The notes under the pieces are model-generated. The model worked only from the letters and a program-made list of their open reading frames with translations. It had not been told where the DNA came from and searched no databases. A stretch of DNA of 11,784 nt from Ruminococcus sp. (GTDB lineage Bacteria; Bacillota; Clostridia; Oscillospirales; Ruminococcaceae), in contig JAILFF010000048.1 in the NCBI GenBank assembly GCA_024697705.1, forward strand, positions 1 through 11,784, written 5' to 3'. The position numbers were made by a program, and so were the translations under genes. Below, piece after piece: positions 1-6,881 of the stretch (its first letter is position 1; every line of letters begins with the position of its first letter).

Positions 1-951
1 AGCAGCATAACCCTGATATACCTTATCCCATGTATAGCGATAGCAGTCATACTTGCCGTTGTAATTACCGTTAGAAGGCTTTGTGGAAGGCTGAGAACCC
101 TCTCCGCAGATATACAGCCATGCGGAAGCCAACAGCAGCTCATCCTGTGAGTCATCGGCGGTGCTGTAATAAGGAGCCTGACCGCTGGTATAATTGCCCC
201 GGTGATTCATACCGAAATTGTAGATAGCCTTAGCATATTTCAGACATTCCTTAGAATAGTTGGCATCAACATCCTTGTAAAGATAAGCACAGCCTGCAAG
301 AGCAGCCGCCATTTCACCGCAGCAAGCGGAGTTGTTGGAGTTTCTCGTCAGCCAGTAAGAAGCGCGGTCGTAGTGCTGCTCTTCGGGAGGAGTCATCATG
401 CTGTGGTCAACGCCGCCGTCCGCAACTACATAACAGATAGTAGCAACTTCGCCGGAATTGTCCAGGAATGTTGACTTCATCATATAGTCGGCATTCTTTT
501 TGCAGATCGACAGCAGATGATCCTTGCAGCCTGCCTTCTCATATGCGCCGGGGTTCAGATACTCCGACATTGCCAAGGACGAAAAACCAAAGCCCATTGT
601 CAGGTTAAATTTGATATGATCTCCCGCGTCATGATAGCCGCCGGACATATCCACACAGCCGTCTCCGTCGGGATCGACCAGCGAAGTAAGACTGTTGTCA
701 AAATTTGTAGCGTTGGAAAGCTTGAGTTTACCGTCTTCCGTGTGACAGTTGCCGCGCCATGTCAGCGGACCGTCATTTACAGCGGAACCGCACTCATTGG
801 CATCGTAGAAATACAAAGATAATGCCAAAGCCTCTGCGTAATTATTATCTCCGTCGGCGGACGCGGTCAGCGGCAGAGCCGAAGTCATCATTGTTCCAGC
901 AGTTAAGAGCGAAGTAGCAAATGCGGCGACCTTTTTTCCGTAATTTTTCAT
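1..951 (-). CDS. Secreted glycoside hydrolase family 9 cellulase (endoglucanase), N-terminal part, truncated by window edge
   Basis: Reading leftward from an ATG at 951-949, an uninterrupted frame of 317 codons runs off the left edge. Residues 1-32 form a signal peptide: basic start (KNYGKK), hydrophobic stretch, likely cleavage after ASA at 32. The mature part begins with the GH9 catalytic-domain signature: NNYAEALALSLYFYDA (36-51), WRGNC (65-69) and GGYHDAGDHIKF (104-115). DAGD at 108-111 holds the catalytic Asp residues of the inverting mechanism. The proton-donor Glu, near the end of a GH9 domain, and any CBM or dockerin lie outside the window. Family knowledge says these enzymes cleave beta-1,4-glucan, often as processive or endo-cellulases; the exact specificity cannot be read here. 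The gene has its own promoter (1061-1089) and lies downstream of the multimodular xylanolytic gene on the same strand, separated by a terminator. GH9 membership is very likely. Confidence 0.93.
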   Translation of the reverse strand, partial: MKNYGKKVAAFATSLLTAGTMMTSALPLTASADGDNNYAEALALSLYFYDANECGSAVNDGPLTWRGNCHTEDGKLKLSNATNFDNSLTSLVDPDGDGCVDMSGGYHDAGDHIKFNLTMGFGFSSLAMSEYLNPGAYEKAGCKDHLLSICKKNADYMMKSTFLDNSGEVATICYVVADGGVDHSMMTPPEEQHYDRASYWLTRNSNNSACCGEMAAALAGCAYLYKDVDANYSKECLKYAKAIYNFGMNHRGNYTSGQAPYYSTADDSQDELLLASAWLYICGEGSQPSTKPSNGNYNGKYDCYRYTWDKVYQGYAA

Positions 952-958
952 TTTTAAA

Positions 959-964
959 CACTCC
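959..964 (-). promoter_or_regulatory. Ribosome binding site of the GH9 gene
   Basis: On the minus strand GGAGTG lies about 7 bases before the ATG at 951. It supports this start and therefore the signal peptide. Confidence 0.7.
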
Positions 965-1016
965 AATTCATGATATAAGCAAAATTCAAACGTTTAAGTA
1001 GGTTCGGATAAAAATA

Positions 1017-1035
1017 CATATCCTGCGCGGATATG
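1017..1035 (-). promoter_or_regulatory. Hairpin in the GH9 leader
   Basis: A perfect 7-bp inverted repeat, CATATCC with GGATATG around a 5-base loop. On the minus strand it is followed by a T-rich run (TATTTTTATCC). It lies about 20 nt into the predicted transcript from the promoter at 1061-1089. It could be a weak attenuator or a 5' stabilising hairpin. The stem is AT-rich, so termination would be inefficient. Confidence 0.4.
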
Positions 1036-1060
1036 CAAAAAGATTATTGAATGTGAATAT

Positions 1061-1089
1061 ATTATACCATATCAATTCGTTTTTGTCTA
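1061..1089 (-). promoter_or_regulatory. Sigma-70 type promoter of the GH9 gene
   Basis: Minus strand: -35 TAGACA (1089-1084), 17-base spacer, -10 TATAAT (1066-1061), with an extended TGG just before the -10. Transcription would start near 1054 and give a leader of about 100 nt before the ATG at 951. The match is 5/6 plus 6/6 with ideal spacing. Confidence 0.75.
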
Positions 1090-1254
1090 CATATTTTTGC
1101 AAATTTATTTGTAAACTTTTTTTCACATCAACGAAATACAGACATAGTTTACCCGATCATTAAAAAACGGGCTATTTTGCTGCATGATCACGTAATCGTT
1201 TTCAATAATTTTTGCCAATTAAGCATGAATTTTCATAAAAAGTTCATAAATAAA

Positions 1255-1280
1255 AAGCCCCCGAAAAACTCCGGGGGCTT
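1255..1280 (-). terminator. Intrinsic terminator of the GH43-CE1 gene
   Basis: A 9-bp perfect GC-rich stem (AAGCCCCCG with CGGGGGCTT) around an 8-base loop. On the minus strand it is followed by CTTTTTATTT, a proper U-tract; the plus-strand side has no T-run. It lies 39 bases after the stop codon of the big enzyme and separates it from the GH9 promoter. Confidence 0.88.
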
Positions 1281-1318
1281 GAAGCCGTTATTCTTTTATG
1301 AGAGTGTAACTCGTTCGG

Positions 1319-4300
1319 TTACTGTCCTTCGTGGAAGAAGTAGGGGAGTGCGTCATAGATGTAATGACGGACCTGCGGCCAGTAGTGAACGTTGCCCTGT
1401 GCTTCGAGAAAGTAGAAGTTGCCCTTAGAGAAGTCGCTCGTGTAGGTGAAGCGCTTGGTATCGCTCTTTAATGAGGCTATCAGCGGCTTCATGTTGTCGT
1501 AGGCAAGGTCTCCCGTTCCTGTCGCGGCGAGAACAAAGTAGTCACGCTTGGAATAGCCCAGTTTGTCGATCGCGTTCTGTATGCCCGAAGCGCCGTCCCA
1601 GGAGTGACCCGAGAGAGGCATATAATAGGCGCAGATATCGAGGTTGTTGCAGAGCATCTTCCATGTCGAGCCGCCGCCCATCGAGAAACCGCCGTAGGCT
1701 CTGTGGAAGCGTGAAGCATTCAGGCTCGAAATGCTGGTATTGCCGTTTGCGTAGGTGGAATACTTGCTTTCAACATACGGGATTATGCTCTGACGCATTT
1801 CGTTCCAAACAGTGCCCGCGCCCATATTGCCGTCGGGAGCAGGGCAGTTGTTGAAGGTGGGCGTTACCACGATCATCGGCTCGATATCGCCGTTTGCGAT
1901 CATGTTGTCGAGCATGATGTCGATATCAATCGCGCTGTCGTTGAAGCAGGTGCCTTCGTTTTCTCCACCGCCGTGCATAAGGTAGAAGACATTGTATTTC
2001 TTCGACTTGTCATAGCCTGCGGGGAGATATACATACATGGTCTTGCTGCCGTTGATGCCGTTATAGGTCTCCTTGACAACGGTTCCGTGGTTGGCGGGCT
2101 GTTTGAAGTAGTCGTTGGGAGCTGCCTTATACTGGAGGTTTGCGCTGTAATTGAAAGGCGTTACTTCGGGTTCGGGCTGCGGGATCGCCGCGATCTCGCC
2201 GATGAGATATGAACGGAGCATCTCGGCGTCGGCAGAATCGATTTCGCCACTCTGATCTACATCTGCGTTCTTCTTGGCTTCACCATTCAGGAAACCGTTC
2301 TTTATGCCTATTTTGAGCGCCGCAAGGTCGGCAGCAGTGATCTTGCCGTTCATGTCTACGTCGCCCGATCCGACTCTTACGATAGCGGTTGACTTGGGTC
2401 CGTCGATCTTTGTTCCCGCGGGAGCGGCAATAACTTCGTCTAAGAAAATATCGCAGGTCTCCTGAGTGGTCTCGGCTATAAGAACAAGATTTGAAGCGCC
2501 CGAGGGGATAGTATAGTTGGAATTGTAGAGCTGAACGAACTTGCCGCGGTTTCCTGCCGCCTGCGCTATCTTGTCGTATCTTGTCTCATCGTTCAGATCG
2601 TACTGTAAAGTTAGCTTGAATTCGGTGGGATTCGAGCCTTCGAGATTCGTAAAGCACGCGCTGAACGCATAGCTCTTGCCGGGTACGAACGTGCTCGTGC
2701 TCAGGGATTTCTGTCCGCCGTGCCATGCGGCTGTTCTTCCCGAAAGACTGAGCGACTTGCCGCCCGAATATCTCGCGTCGGAGCTTGTTTCGGCTGTGCA
2801 GCCGCCTCTTCCCGACCAGTCGTCGGTACCGCTTTCAAAAGTATCGCGGAATATGTATGAGCTTGTATCGGTGGTAGATGAAGAGGTGCCTCCCGCAACT
2901 TCGATCTTTGCTCCTACGGGCGCTACGATCACTTCGTCGAGGTAGAAATCGCAGGTCTCTTCGGCGGTCTCGGCTACGAGAACAAGATTTGAAGCACCCG
3001 AGGGGATAGTGTAGCTCGGATTATAGAGCTGAACGTAACTGCCGCGCTTAGCCGTACCGAGAGCTATCTTGTCGTAGCAAGCCTCGCCGTTCAGGTCGTA
3101 CTGCAATGTGAGCTTGTATTCGGTATTGTCGGCGCCTTCGAGATTGGCAAATGAAGCGCTGAATGCGTAGCTCTTGCCGGGTGTGAAGATAGCCGAGCTC
3201 AGATTTCTCTGTCCGCCGTTCCAGGTAGCGCTTCTGTCCGAAAGATAAAGCGACTTCGAGCCCTTGGACTTCGAGTCGGAGCTTGTGGCAGCGGTGCAGC
3301 CGCCTCTTGCCGACCAGCCACTTGTTCCGCTTTCAAAGGTATCGTGGATCCAGTAGCCGTCCGCGTCTGGCTCTACTATCGAAGGAGCGTTCCATTCGGC
3401 GCGTTCGTAGTCGAAATAGTCAACATCGACATAACCGCCCGTAGTCTTGGTGGCGTAGCTGTAAATGGCGTTTCTGTAACCCGTAAAGAGTTTCAGGTCG
3501 TAGGTCATATTAACGGTCGTGCCTATCTTCTTCCAGGAGGAACCGTCAAGGGAGTAGTAGAAGTTTACCTTATCTATATTATTTGATACGTTATAGTTTC
3601 CGTCAACGGTGTTGAACTGGAAATCGGTCTTGAGATAAACCGTGTTTCCGCTGAGCGCGACTTCTTCCTGAATCTTGTCGGAGCTGTTCATAACGTCGCC
3701 GTTGCTGTTATAGTTGCCGTTCGTTGCCATATAGATCTTCTTTTCTCCGCTGTCGGTAACGCGAACGCCGACATTTCCGTAGTTATACTGGAATGCGGAA
3801 AGACCTGCGCAGTCGCCGGGCTTCATGTTGGAAACGTCCATCTTGATAACGCCGGAGCAGGAAGGACCTTCGGTTCTCATGGTCAGGGTATTTCTTGCAT
3901 GGATTATACTCTGCGCCGTATAGCCGTTGGTAAGACGGAGCCAGCCGGGTCTCTGCGTAACGGACCAATACCTGTTGTCGGGATTATGGTTCCACTGCCA
4001 TTCGAGCTTCAGCTTGTTTGCGCTGTAACTGAACTCGTCGTCTTTGGCGAGCTGTGTTCCGGTATGATTTCCGGGCATATCGAGCACAACGGGAGCCTTG
4101 CCGTTTACGCCCATCATCGGCCAGTCGTTCTGCCAGGTAACGGGTACAAGAACGGGGATACGTCCGACAGAGCCATGATCCTGGAAAAGAAGTCCGTACC
4201 AGTTTCCGTCGGGAGTATCAACGATACCGCCCTGCGCTACGCCCGAGCCGTAGGTTCCGAGACCCGAATTGAGCACGGTCTTTCCTTCAAAATTGCCCGT

Positions 4301-5053
4301 AAGGCTCTTGCTTCTGTAACAAAGCTCGATTCTTCCGCTGTTGTTGGGCCATGCGATAAGGAAAACGTAGTACCAGCCGTTGATCTTCTGAACGTGCGAA
4401 CCCTCGCCGCTGAGACCCGTAAGACCTGTTTTTAACAGAGTGCGTTCCTGAGCGCCGTAAGCAAAACCTGTCATCTCGGAATTGAGTTCCTTGATCTTGA
4501 TCTCGCCGTTTCCGCCGAATACGAGATAGTTTCTCCCGTCGTCGTCGAAAAGTATCGAAGCGTCGTGGTACATACCGTTTATTTCGCTCTTTGTCCAGTT
4601 GCCGCTTTCGATATCGGTAGTTTTGTAGATGTACGACTTGTTTGTGCCGTAGCTGCCGAAGAATACATAGAAGGTTCCCTTATGATATCTAAGACTGGCA
4701 GCCCACGAGCCGTGAGCGTAATCATGCTGACCGCCCGAAAGCGTCTGCTTGGCGCCGTCAGCCATCGTGTCGTAAACGTAGGAGCATATCTCCCACGAAA
4801 CAAGGTCTTTCGACTTCATAACGGGCACGCCGGGATTAAAGAACATTGTTGTACTTACCATATAGTAAGTGTCGCCTACTCTGATGATATCCGGGTCGGG
4901 AACGTCCGCCCAGATGACAGGATTTGCGACCTGTCCCGCTTCAAGTGCGATTGCATGAGTTTCCGGCATTTGAAGAGCAAGGCACGATGCTGCCAGCGCT
5001 ACCGATGACAGCACCGACAACAATCGCTTTGTAATCGTTTTCGATTTTGACAT
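1319..5053 (-). CDS. Secreted multimodular xylanolytic enzyme: GH43 - beta-sandwich - CBM22 - CBM22 - dockerin - CE1 esterase
   Basis: A 1244-residue cellulosomal enzyme. Residues 1-34 are a signal peptide (THA cleavage). GH43 five-blade domain about 42-325: base D53 in DVPDPD, pKa modulator D164 in HDAS, acid E217 in GEGSH. Residues about 335-555 look like the beta-sandwich that follows many GH43 domains. Two CBM22-like xylan-binding modules lie at about 569-715 and 734-880, joined by a Ser/Thr linker. A type I dockerin at 897-953 has two calcium loops (D898/D900/N902/T906/D909 and D931/D933/S935/D939/D942). After a Pro-rich linker (958-966), a CE1 feruloyl/acetyl-xylan esterase domain at 967-1244 has nucleophile S1124 in GFSMG, candidate acid D1182 and H1223. 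By family knowledge GH43 removes arabinofuranosyl or xylosyl units and CE1 cleaves ferulate or acetate esters. The dockerin is internal rather than terminal. The start is fixed by GGAGGA and the signal peptide. Exact substrate specificities are not readable. Confidence 0.95.
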   Translation of the reverse strand: MSKSKTITKRLLSVLSSVALAASCLALQMPETHAIALEAGQVANPVIWADVPDPDIIRVGDTYYMVSTTMFFNPGVPVMKSKDLVSWEICSYVYDTMADGAKQTLSGGQHDYAHGSWAASLRYHKGTFYVFFGSYGTNKSYIYKTTDIESGNWTKSEINGMYHDASILFDDDGRNYLVFGGNGEIKIKELNSEMTGFAYGAQERTLLKTGLTGLSGEGSHVQKINGWYYVFLIAWPNNSGRIELCYRSKSLTGNFEGKTVLNSGLGTYGSGVAQGGIVDTPDGNWYGLLFQDHGSVGRIPVLVPVTWQNDWPMMGVNGKAPVVLDMPGNHTGTQLAKDDEFSYSANKLKLEWQWNHNPDNRYWSVTQRPGWLRLTNGYTAQSIIHARNTLTMRTEGPSCSGVIKMDVSNMKPGDCAGLSAFQYNYGNVGVRVTDSGEKKIYMATNGNYNSNGDVMNSSDKIQEEVALSGNTVYLKTDFQFNTVDGNYNVSNNIDKVNFYYSLDGSSWKKIGTTVNMTYDLKLFTGYRNAIYSYATKTTGGYVDVDYFDYERAEWNAPSIVEPDADGYWIHDTFESGTSGWSARGGCTAATSSDSKSKGSKSLYLSDRSATWNGGQRNLSSAIFTPGKSYAFSASFANLEGADNTEYKLTLQYDLNGEACYDKIALGTAKRGSYVQLYNPSYTIPSGASNLVLVAETAEETCDFYLDEVIVAPVGAKIEVAGGTSSSTTDTSSYIFRDTFESGTDDWSGRGGCTAETSSDARYSGGKSLSLSGRTAAWHGGQKSLSTSTFVPGKSYAFSACFTNLEGSNPTEFKLTLQYDLNDETRYDKIAQAAGNRGKFVQLYNSNYTIPSGASNLVLIAETTQETCDIFLDEVIAAPAGTKIDGPKSTAIVRVGSGDVDMNGKITAADLAALKIGIKNGFLNGEAKKNADVDQSGEIDSADAEMLRSYLIGEIAAIPQPEPEVTPFNYSANLQYKAAPNDYFKQPANHGTVVKETYNGINGSKTMYVYLPAGYDKSKKYNVFYLMHGGGENEGTCFNDSAIDIDIMLDNMIANGDIEPMIVVTPTFNNCPAPDGNMGAGTVWNEMRQSIIPYVESKYSTYANGNTSISSLNASRFHRAYGGFSMGGGSTWKMLCNNLDICAYYMPLSGHSWDGASGIQNAIDKLGYSKRDYFVLAATGTGDLAYDNMKPLIASLKSDTKRFTYTSDFSKGNFYFLEAQGNVHYWPQVRHYIYDALPYFFHEGQ
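2414..2854 (-). repeat. Tandem CBM22 module, second copy
   Basis: Encodes residues 734-880 of the multimodular enzyme. It aligns without gaps to the module at 2909-3349; by eye roughly two thirds of residues match, including DTFESGT, RGGCTA, PGKSYAFSA, LTLQYDL, YTIPSGASNLVL and LDEV. The DNA is also visibly similar, for example around 2496-2550 versus 2988-3042. This points to an internal duplication. Confidence 0.85.
2909..3349 (-). repeat. Tandem CBM22 module, first copy
   Basis: Encodes residues 569-715 of the multimodular enzyme, the N-terminal member of the duplicated pair. Features that suggest CBM22 are the W..RGG motif near the start, the SL.LS.R...W.GGQ stretch and the PGKSYAFSA strand. 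The two modules are separated by a short Ser/Thr linker (about residues 721-733). Confidence 0.82.
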
Positions 5054-5537
5054 GACAAATTCCTCCGTTCAATATAGCTTGCTTTACCTTTCAAAATCAG
5101 GCTTCTGCTCATTAAAGCACCGTTATAAGGTACTTTTCGGACTGAATTGATTATACGCCGCACGATCAGCCGTATGTCGGGAAAGTTATCACGACATATA
5201 ATGAAAAATATGTTCGTACAAAACCTGGGAGTCTTTCGGTATCCGAACCTGCTTTTGCAAAAAATCCGTACATGACAAAGATTTTGCTTCGGAAGATCGG
5301 GGCTGTAAAACAGCGGGTCGGTCTTTCTATGCTTTGGTCTCTGAAATATTGACGAACTCTTTTGTTATAATATTTTCATATATGCGATAATATTCTCCTT
5401 TGCGTTTACTAAAACTGCGGAAAATCGCGCATTTGCGAATAATTTTACGGTTGTTTTAACCGTGCCCCCCTAGTGAATTATCCCAAATAAATTCACAAAC
5501 TTGTCTAATTTAGTGTATATTTTTGTTATTGTTAAAT
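5054..5537 (-). promoter_or_regulatory. Long structured 5' leader predicted for the GH43-CE1 gene
   Basis: If the consensus promoter at 5538-5566 is used, the transcript carries a leader of about 478 nt. No convincing ORF lies in it. It is dense in inverted repeats: GTGAATT/AATTCAC (5473-5496), ACGGTT/AACCGT (5447-5463), GCTGT/ACAGC (5302-5314), TTCGG/CCGAA (5235-5247), TATGTCG/CGACATA (5173-5198), and an imperfect AAAG.ACC/GGT.CTTT (5114-5136). A run of six C on the plus strand (5465-5470) gives six G in the RNA. I could not match it to any riboswitch class I know. The ribosome site GGAGGA sits at 5061-5066. Confidence 0.45.
5061..5066 (-). promoter_or_regulatory. Ribosome binding site of the GH43-CE1 gene
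   Basis: Minus-strand GGAGGA, 7 bases before the ATG at 5053. It fixes the start that yields the signal peptide. Confidence 0.8.
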
Positions 5538-5566
5538 ATTATAGCACAAAGAATTGCTCTTGTCAA
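5538..5566 (-). promoter_or_regulatory. Perfect-consensus sigma-70 promoter of the GH43-CE1 gene
   Basis: Minus strand: -35 TTGACA (5566-5561), 17-base spacer, -10 TATAAT (5543-5538), a 12/12 match with ideal spacing. The predicted start is near 5531. No comparable promoter was found closer to the gene, so this is the best candidate despite the distance. Confidence 0.75.
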
Positions 5567-5662
5567 TAGTTATTCTAATCTTTATATGGGTGAATATTTT
5601 TATATAAAGGCAAGCGGATTTAACAACCGAACATGGCTTTCGGAATGGTGCTTCCAAATTAT

Positions 5663-5677
5663 GTTGTATGATACAAC
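5663..5677. promoter_or_regulatory. 15-bp palindrome, candidate operator
   Basis: Perfect inverted repeat GTTGTAT-G-ATACAAC in the divergent intergenic region, upstream of both predicted promoters. The TTGTAT/ATACAA shape resembles sites of GntR-type regulators such as AraR, but no regulator is encoded nearby, so the binder is unknown. Confidence 0.4.
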
Positions 5678-5702
5678 TCTGCCAAATTAGAATTATTCAT
5701 AC

Positions 5703-5720
5703 AATTTGTAATAACAAATT
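5703..5720. promoter_or_regulatory. 18-bp inverted repeat, candidate operator
   Basis: AATTTGT and ACAAATT around a 4-base AATA centre, perfect over 7 bp. It lies about 70 bases upstream of the -35 of the aldo-keto reductase promoter. It is AT-rich, so chance is possible, but with the palindrome at 5663-5677 it makes a pair of sites between the divergent genes. Confidence 0.35.
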
Positions 5721-5788
5721 ACAAGAAATCGGTCAGCCGCTTTGCTGCTTATTGCGTTCTCTTTGTTAAATTATATAATAATCTTATA

Positions 5789-5817
5789 TTGACAAATATA
5801 AAATAATATGCTATATT
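5789..5817 (+). promoter_or_regulatory. Sigma-70 type promoter of the aldo-keto reductase gene
   Basis: -35 TTGACA (5789-5794), 17-base spacer, -10 TATATT (5812-5817), an 11/12 match. A start about 7 bases downstream falls at 5823-5824, right at the ribosome site (GGAGGTG, 5824-5830), so the leader would be only about 14 nt. Confidence 0.65.
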
Positions 5818-5837
5818 GTTAATGGAGGTGCATAATT

Positions 5838-6830
5838 ATGTACACAGCTGATAAAAACAGATACGAAAATATGAAATACAACCGCGTCGGAAACAGCGGA
5901 CTTAAACTCCCTGCCGTTTCTCTCGGACTGTGGAAGAATTTCGGCTACGGCTCGGATTTTGCCAATGTCGAAAAAATGTGTCATACCGCTTTCGATCTCG
6001 GTATAACTCATTTCGACCTCGCGAACAATTACGGTAATCCGTATAACGGCTCGGCGGAGGAAAACTTTGGCAAGGTGCTCGCCCACGGGCTTGGTGCCTA
6101 CCGTGATGAACTTTGCATCTCCACCAAAGCAGGTTATGAGATGTGGGAGGGTCCTTACGGCGACAGGAACGGCAGCAGAAAATATCTCGTCGCTTCCCTC
6201 GATCAGAGCCTTAAACGAATGGGTCTTGATTACGTCGATATTTTTTATCACCATGTTTTCGACCCGGAGACCCCGCTTGAAGAAACTGCGGTCGCGCTCG
6301 ATCATATCGTGCGGCAGGGCAAGGCTCTTTATGTCGGCATATCCAACTATAACAGGCAGCAGACAGCCGAGATACAGGCGATATTTAAGGAGCTCCGCAC
6401 GCCGTTCATCATCAATCAGCCTTCGTATTCGATGCTAAACCGCCGGGTCGAGGACGATGGTCTTGACGGCTACTGCACGGAAAACGGACTTAGTCTTGCG
6501 GTATTCTCGCCGCTGTATCAGGGCTTTCTTACCGACCGTTATCTGAACGGAGTGCCGAAGGATTCGCGTGTCGGCAAAGGCGACACCTGGATAGGCGGGC
6601 AGCTCGACGAGAAGATGCTCGGCAGACTTCGTGCGCTGAATGAGATCGCGGCGCGGCGCGGGCAGAAGCTTTCGCAAATGGCTATCGCCTGGCTGCTGAA
6701 TAACAAGGCGGTCGCGACGGTGCTTGTCGGCGCGAGCCGTCCCGAGCAGATAGCGGATAATGTCAAGGCAATTGAGAATCTTGATTTTTCGGAGGAAGAG
6801 CTTAAGGAGATCGGAAAAATATTGGCATAA
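5838..6830 (+). CDS. Aldo-keto reductase, YghZ/Gpr (L-glyceraldehyde 3-phosphate reductase) type
   Basis: 330 residues, with extended similarity to E. coli YghZ (Gpr, about 346 aa), recognised from shared stretches such as LPA.SLGLW.NFG, FDLGITHFDLANNYG, GSAEENFG, STKAGY.MW.GPYG, SRKYL.ASLDQSLKRMGL, GKALYVGIS.Y and VLVGASR. It is a TIM barrel with the aldo-keto reductase tetrad D60, Y65, K97 and H139. Family knowledge: NADPH-dependent reduction of aldehydes; YghZ acts on L-glyceraldehyde 3-phosphate and methylglyoxal. It is cytoplasmic, with no signal peptide. The start at 5838 has GGAGGTG 7 bases upstream; the later Met12 has no such site. The mannose-6-phosphate isomerase gene follows after 51 bases and probably shares the transcript. 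The natural substrate in this organism is not readable from sequence. Confidence 0.93.
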   Translation: MYTADKNRYENMKYNRVGNSGLKLPAVSLGLWKNFGYGSDFANVEKMCHTAFDLGITHFDLANNYGNPYNGSAEENFGKVLAHGLGAYRDELCISTKAGYEMWEGPYGDRNGSRKYLVASLDQSLKRMGLDYVDIFYHHVFDPETPLEETAVALDHIVRQGKALYVGISNYNRQQTAEIQAIFKELRTPFIINQPSYSMLNRRVEDDGLDGYCTENGLSLAVFSPLYQGFLTDRYLNGVPKDSRVGKGDTWIGGQLDEKMLGRLRALNEIAARRGQKLSQMAIAWLLNNKAVATVLVGASRPEQIADNVKAIENLDFSEEELKEIGKILA

Positions 6831-6868
6831 GAGATCCGCAGGAATGATAATGAAAGAAAAAAATATAC

Positions 6869-6874
6869 GGGAGA
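6869..6874 (+). promoter_or_regulatory. Ribosome binding site of the mannose-6-phosphate isomerase gene
   Basis: GGGAGA, 7 bases before the ATG at 6882. It favours this start over the in-frame Met6 at 6897. Confidence 0.65.
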
Positions 6875-6881
6875 AAATTAT

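Noticed and set aside
202..822. Plus-strand open frames of 90 and 101 codons
   Set aside because: They are antisense to the GH9 coding region, which carries the DAGD motif and a signal peptide.
3899..5008. Plus-strand open frames of 147-178 codons
   Set aside because: They are antisense to the GH43 domain, whose catalytic motifs are intact, and show no domain or ribosome site.
5148..5171. TATAAT on the minus strand close to the GH43 gene as a nearer promoter
   Set aside because: At 17-base spacing the -35 would be GACATA, a poor match, and there is no extended TGn. The promoter at 5538-5566 is far stronger.
5259..5293. Possible attenuator in the GH43 leader: short stem followed by six T on the minus strand
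   Set aside because: The stem is only TCCG/CGGA with a loop of about 20 bases, too weak to call a terminator.
5349..5371. TTGACG and TATAAT on the plus strand as a promoter
   Set aside because: The spacer is only 11 bases, too short for sigma-70.
5370..5470. Possible cyclic-di-GMP riboswitch in the GH43 leader, suggested by ACGCAAAG near 5403-5410 on the minus strand
   Set aside because: The GGACGCAAAGCC context, the GAAA tetraloop and the second conserved helix of that class are not present.
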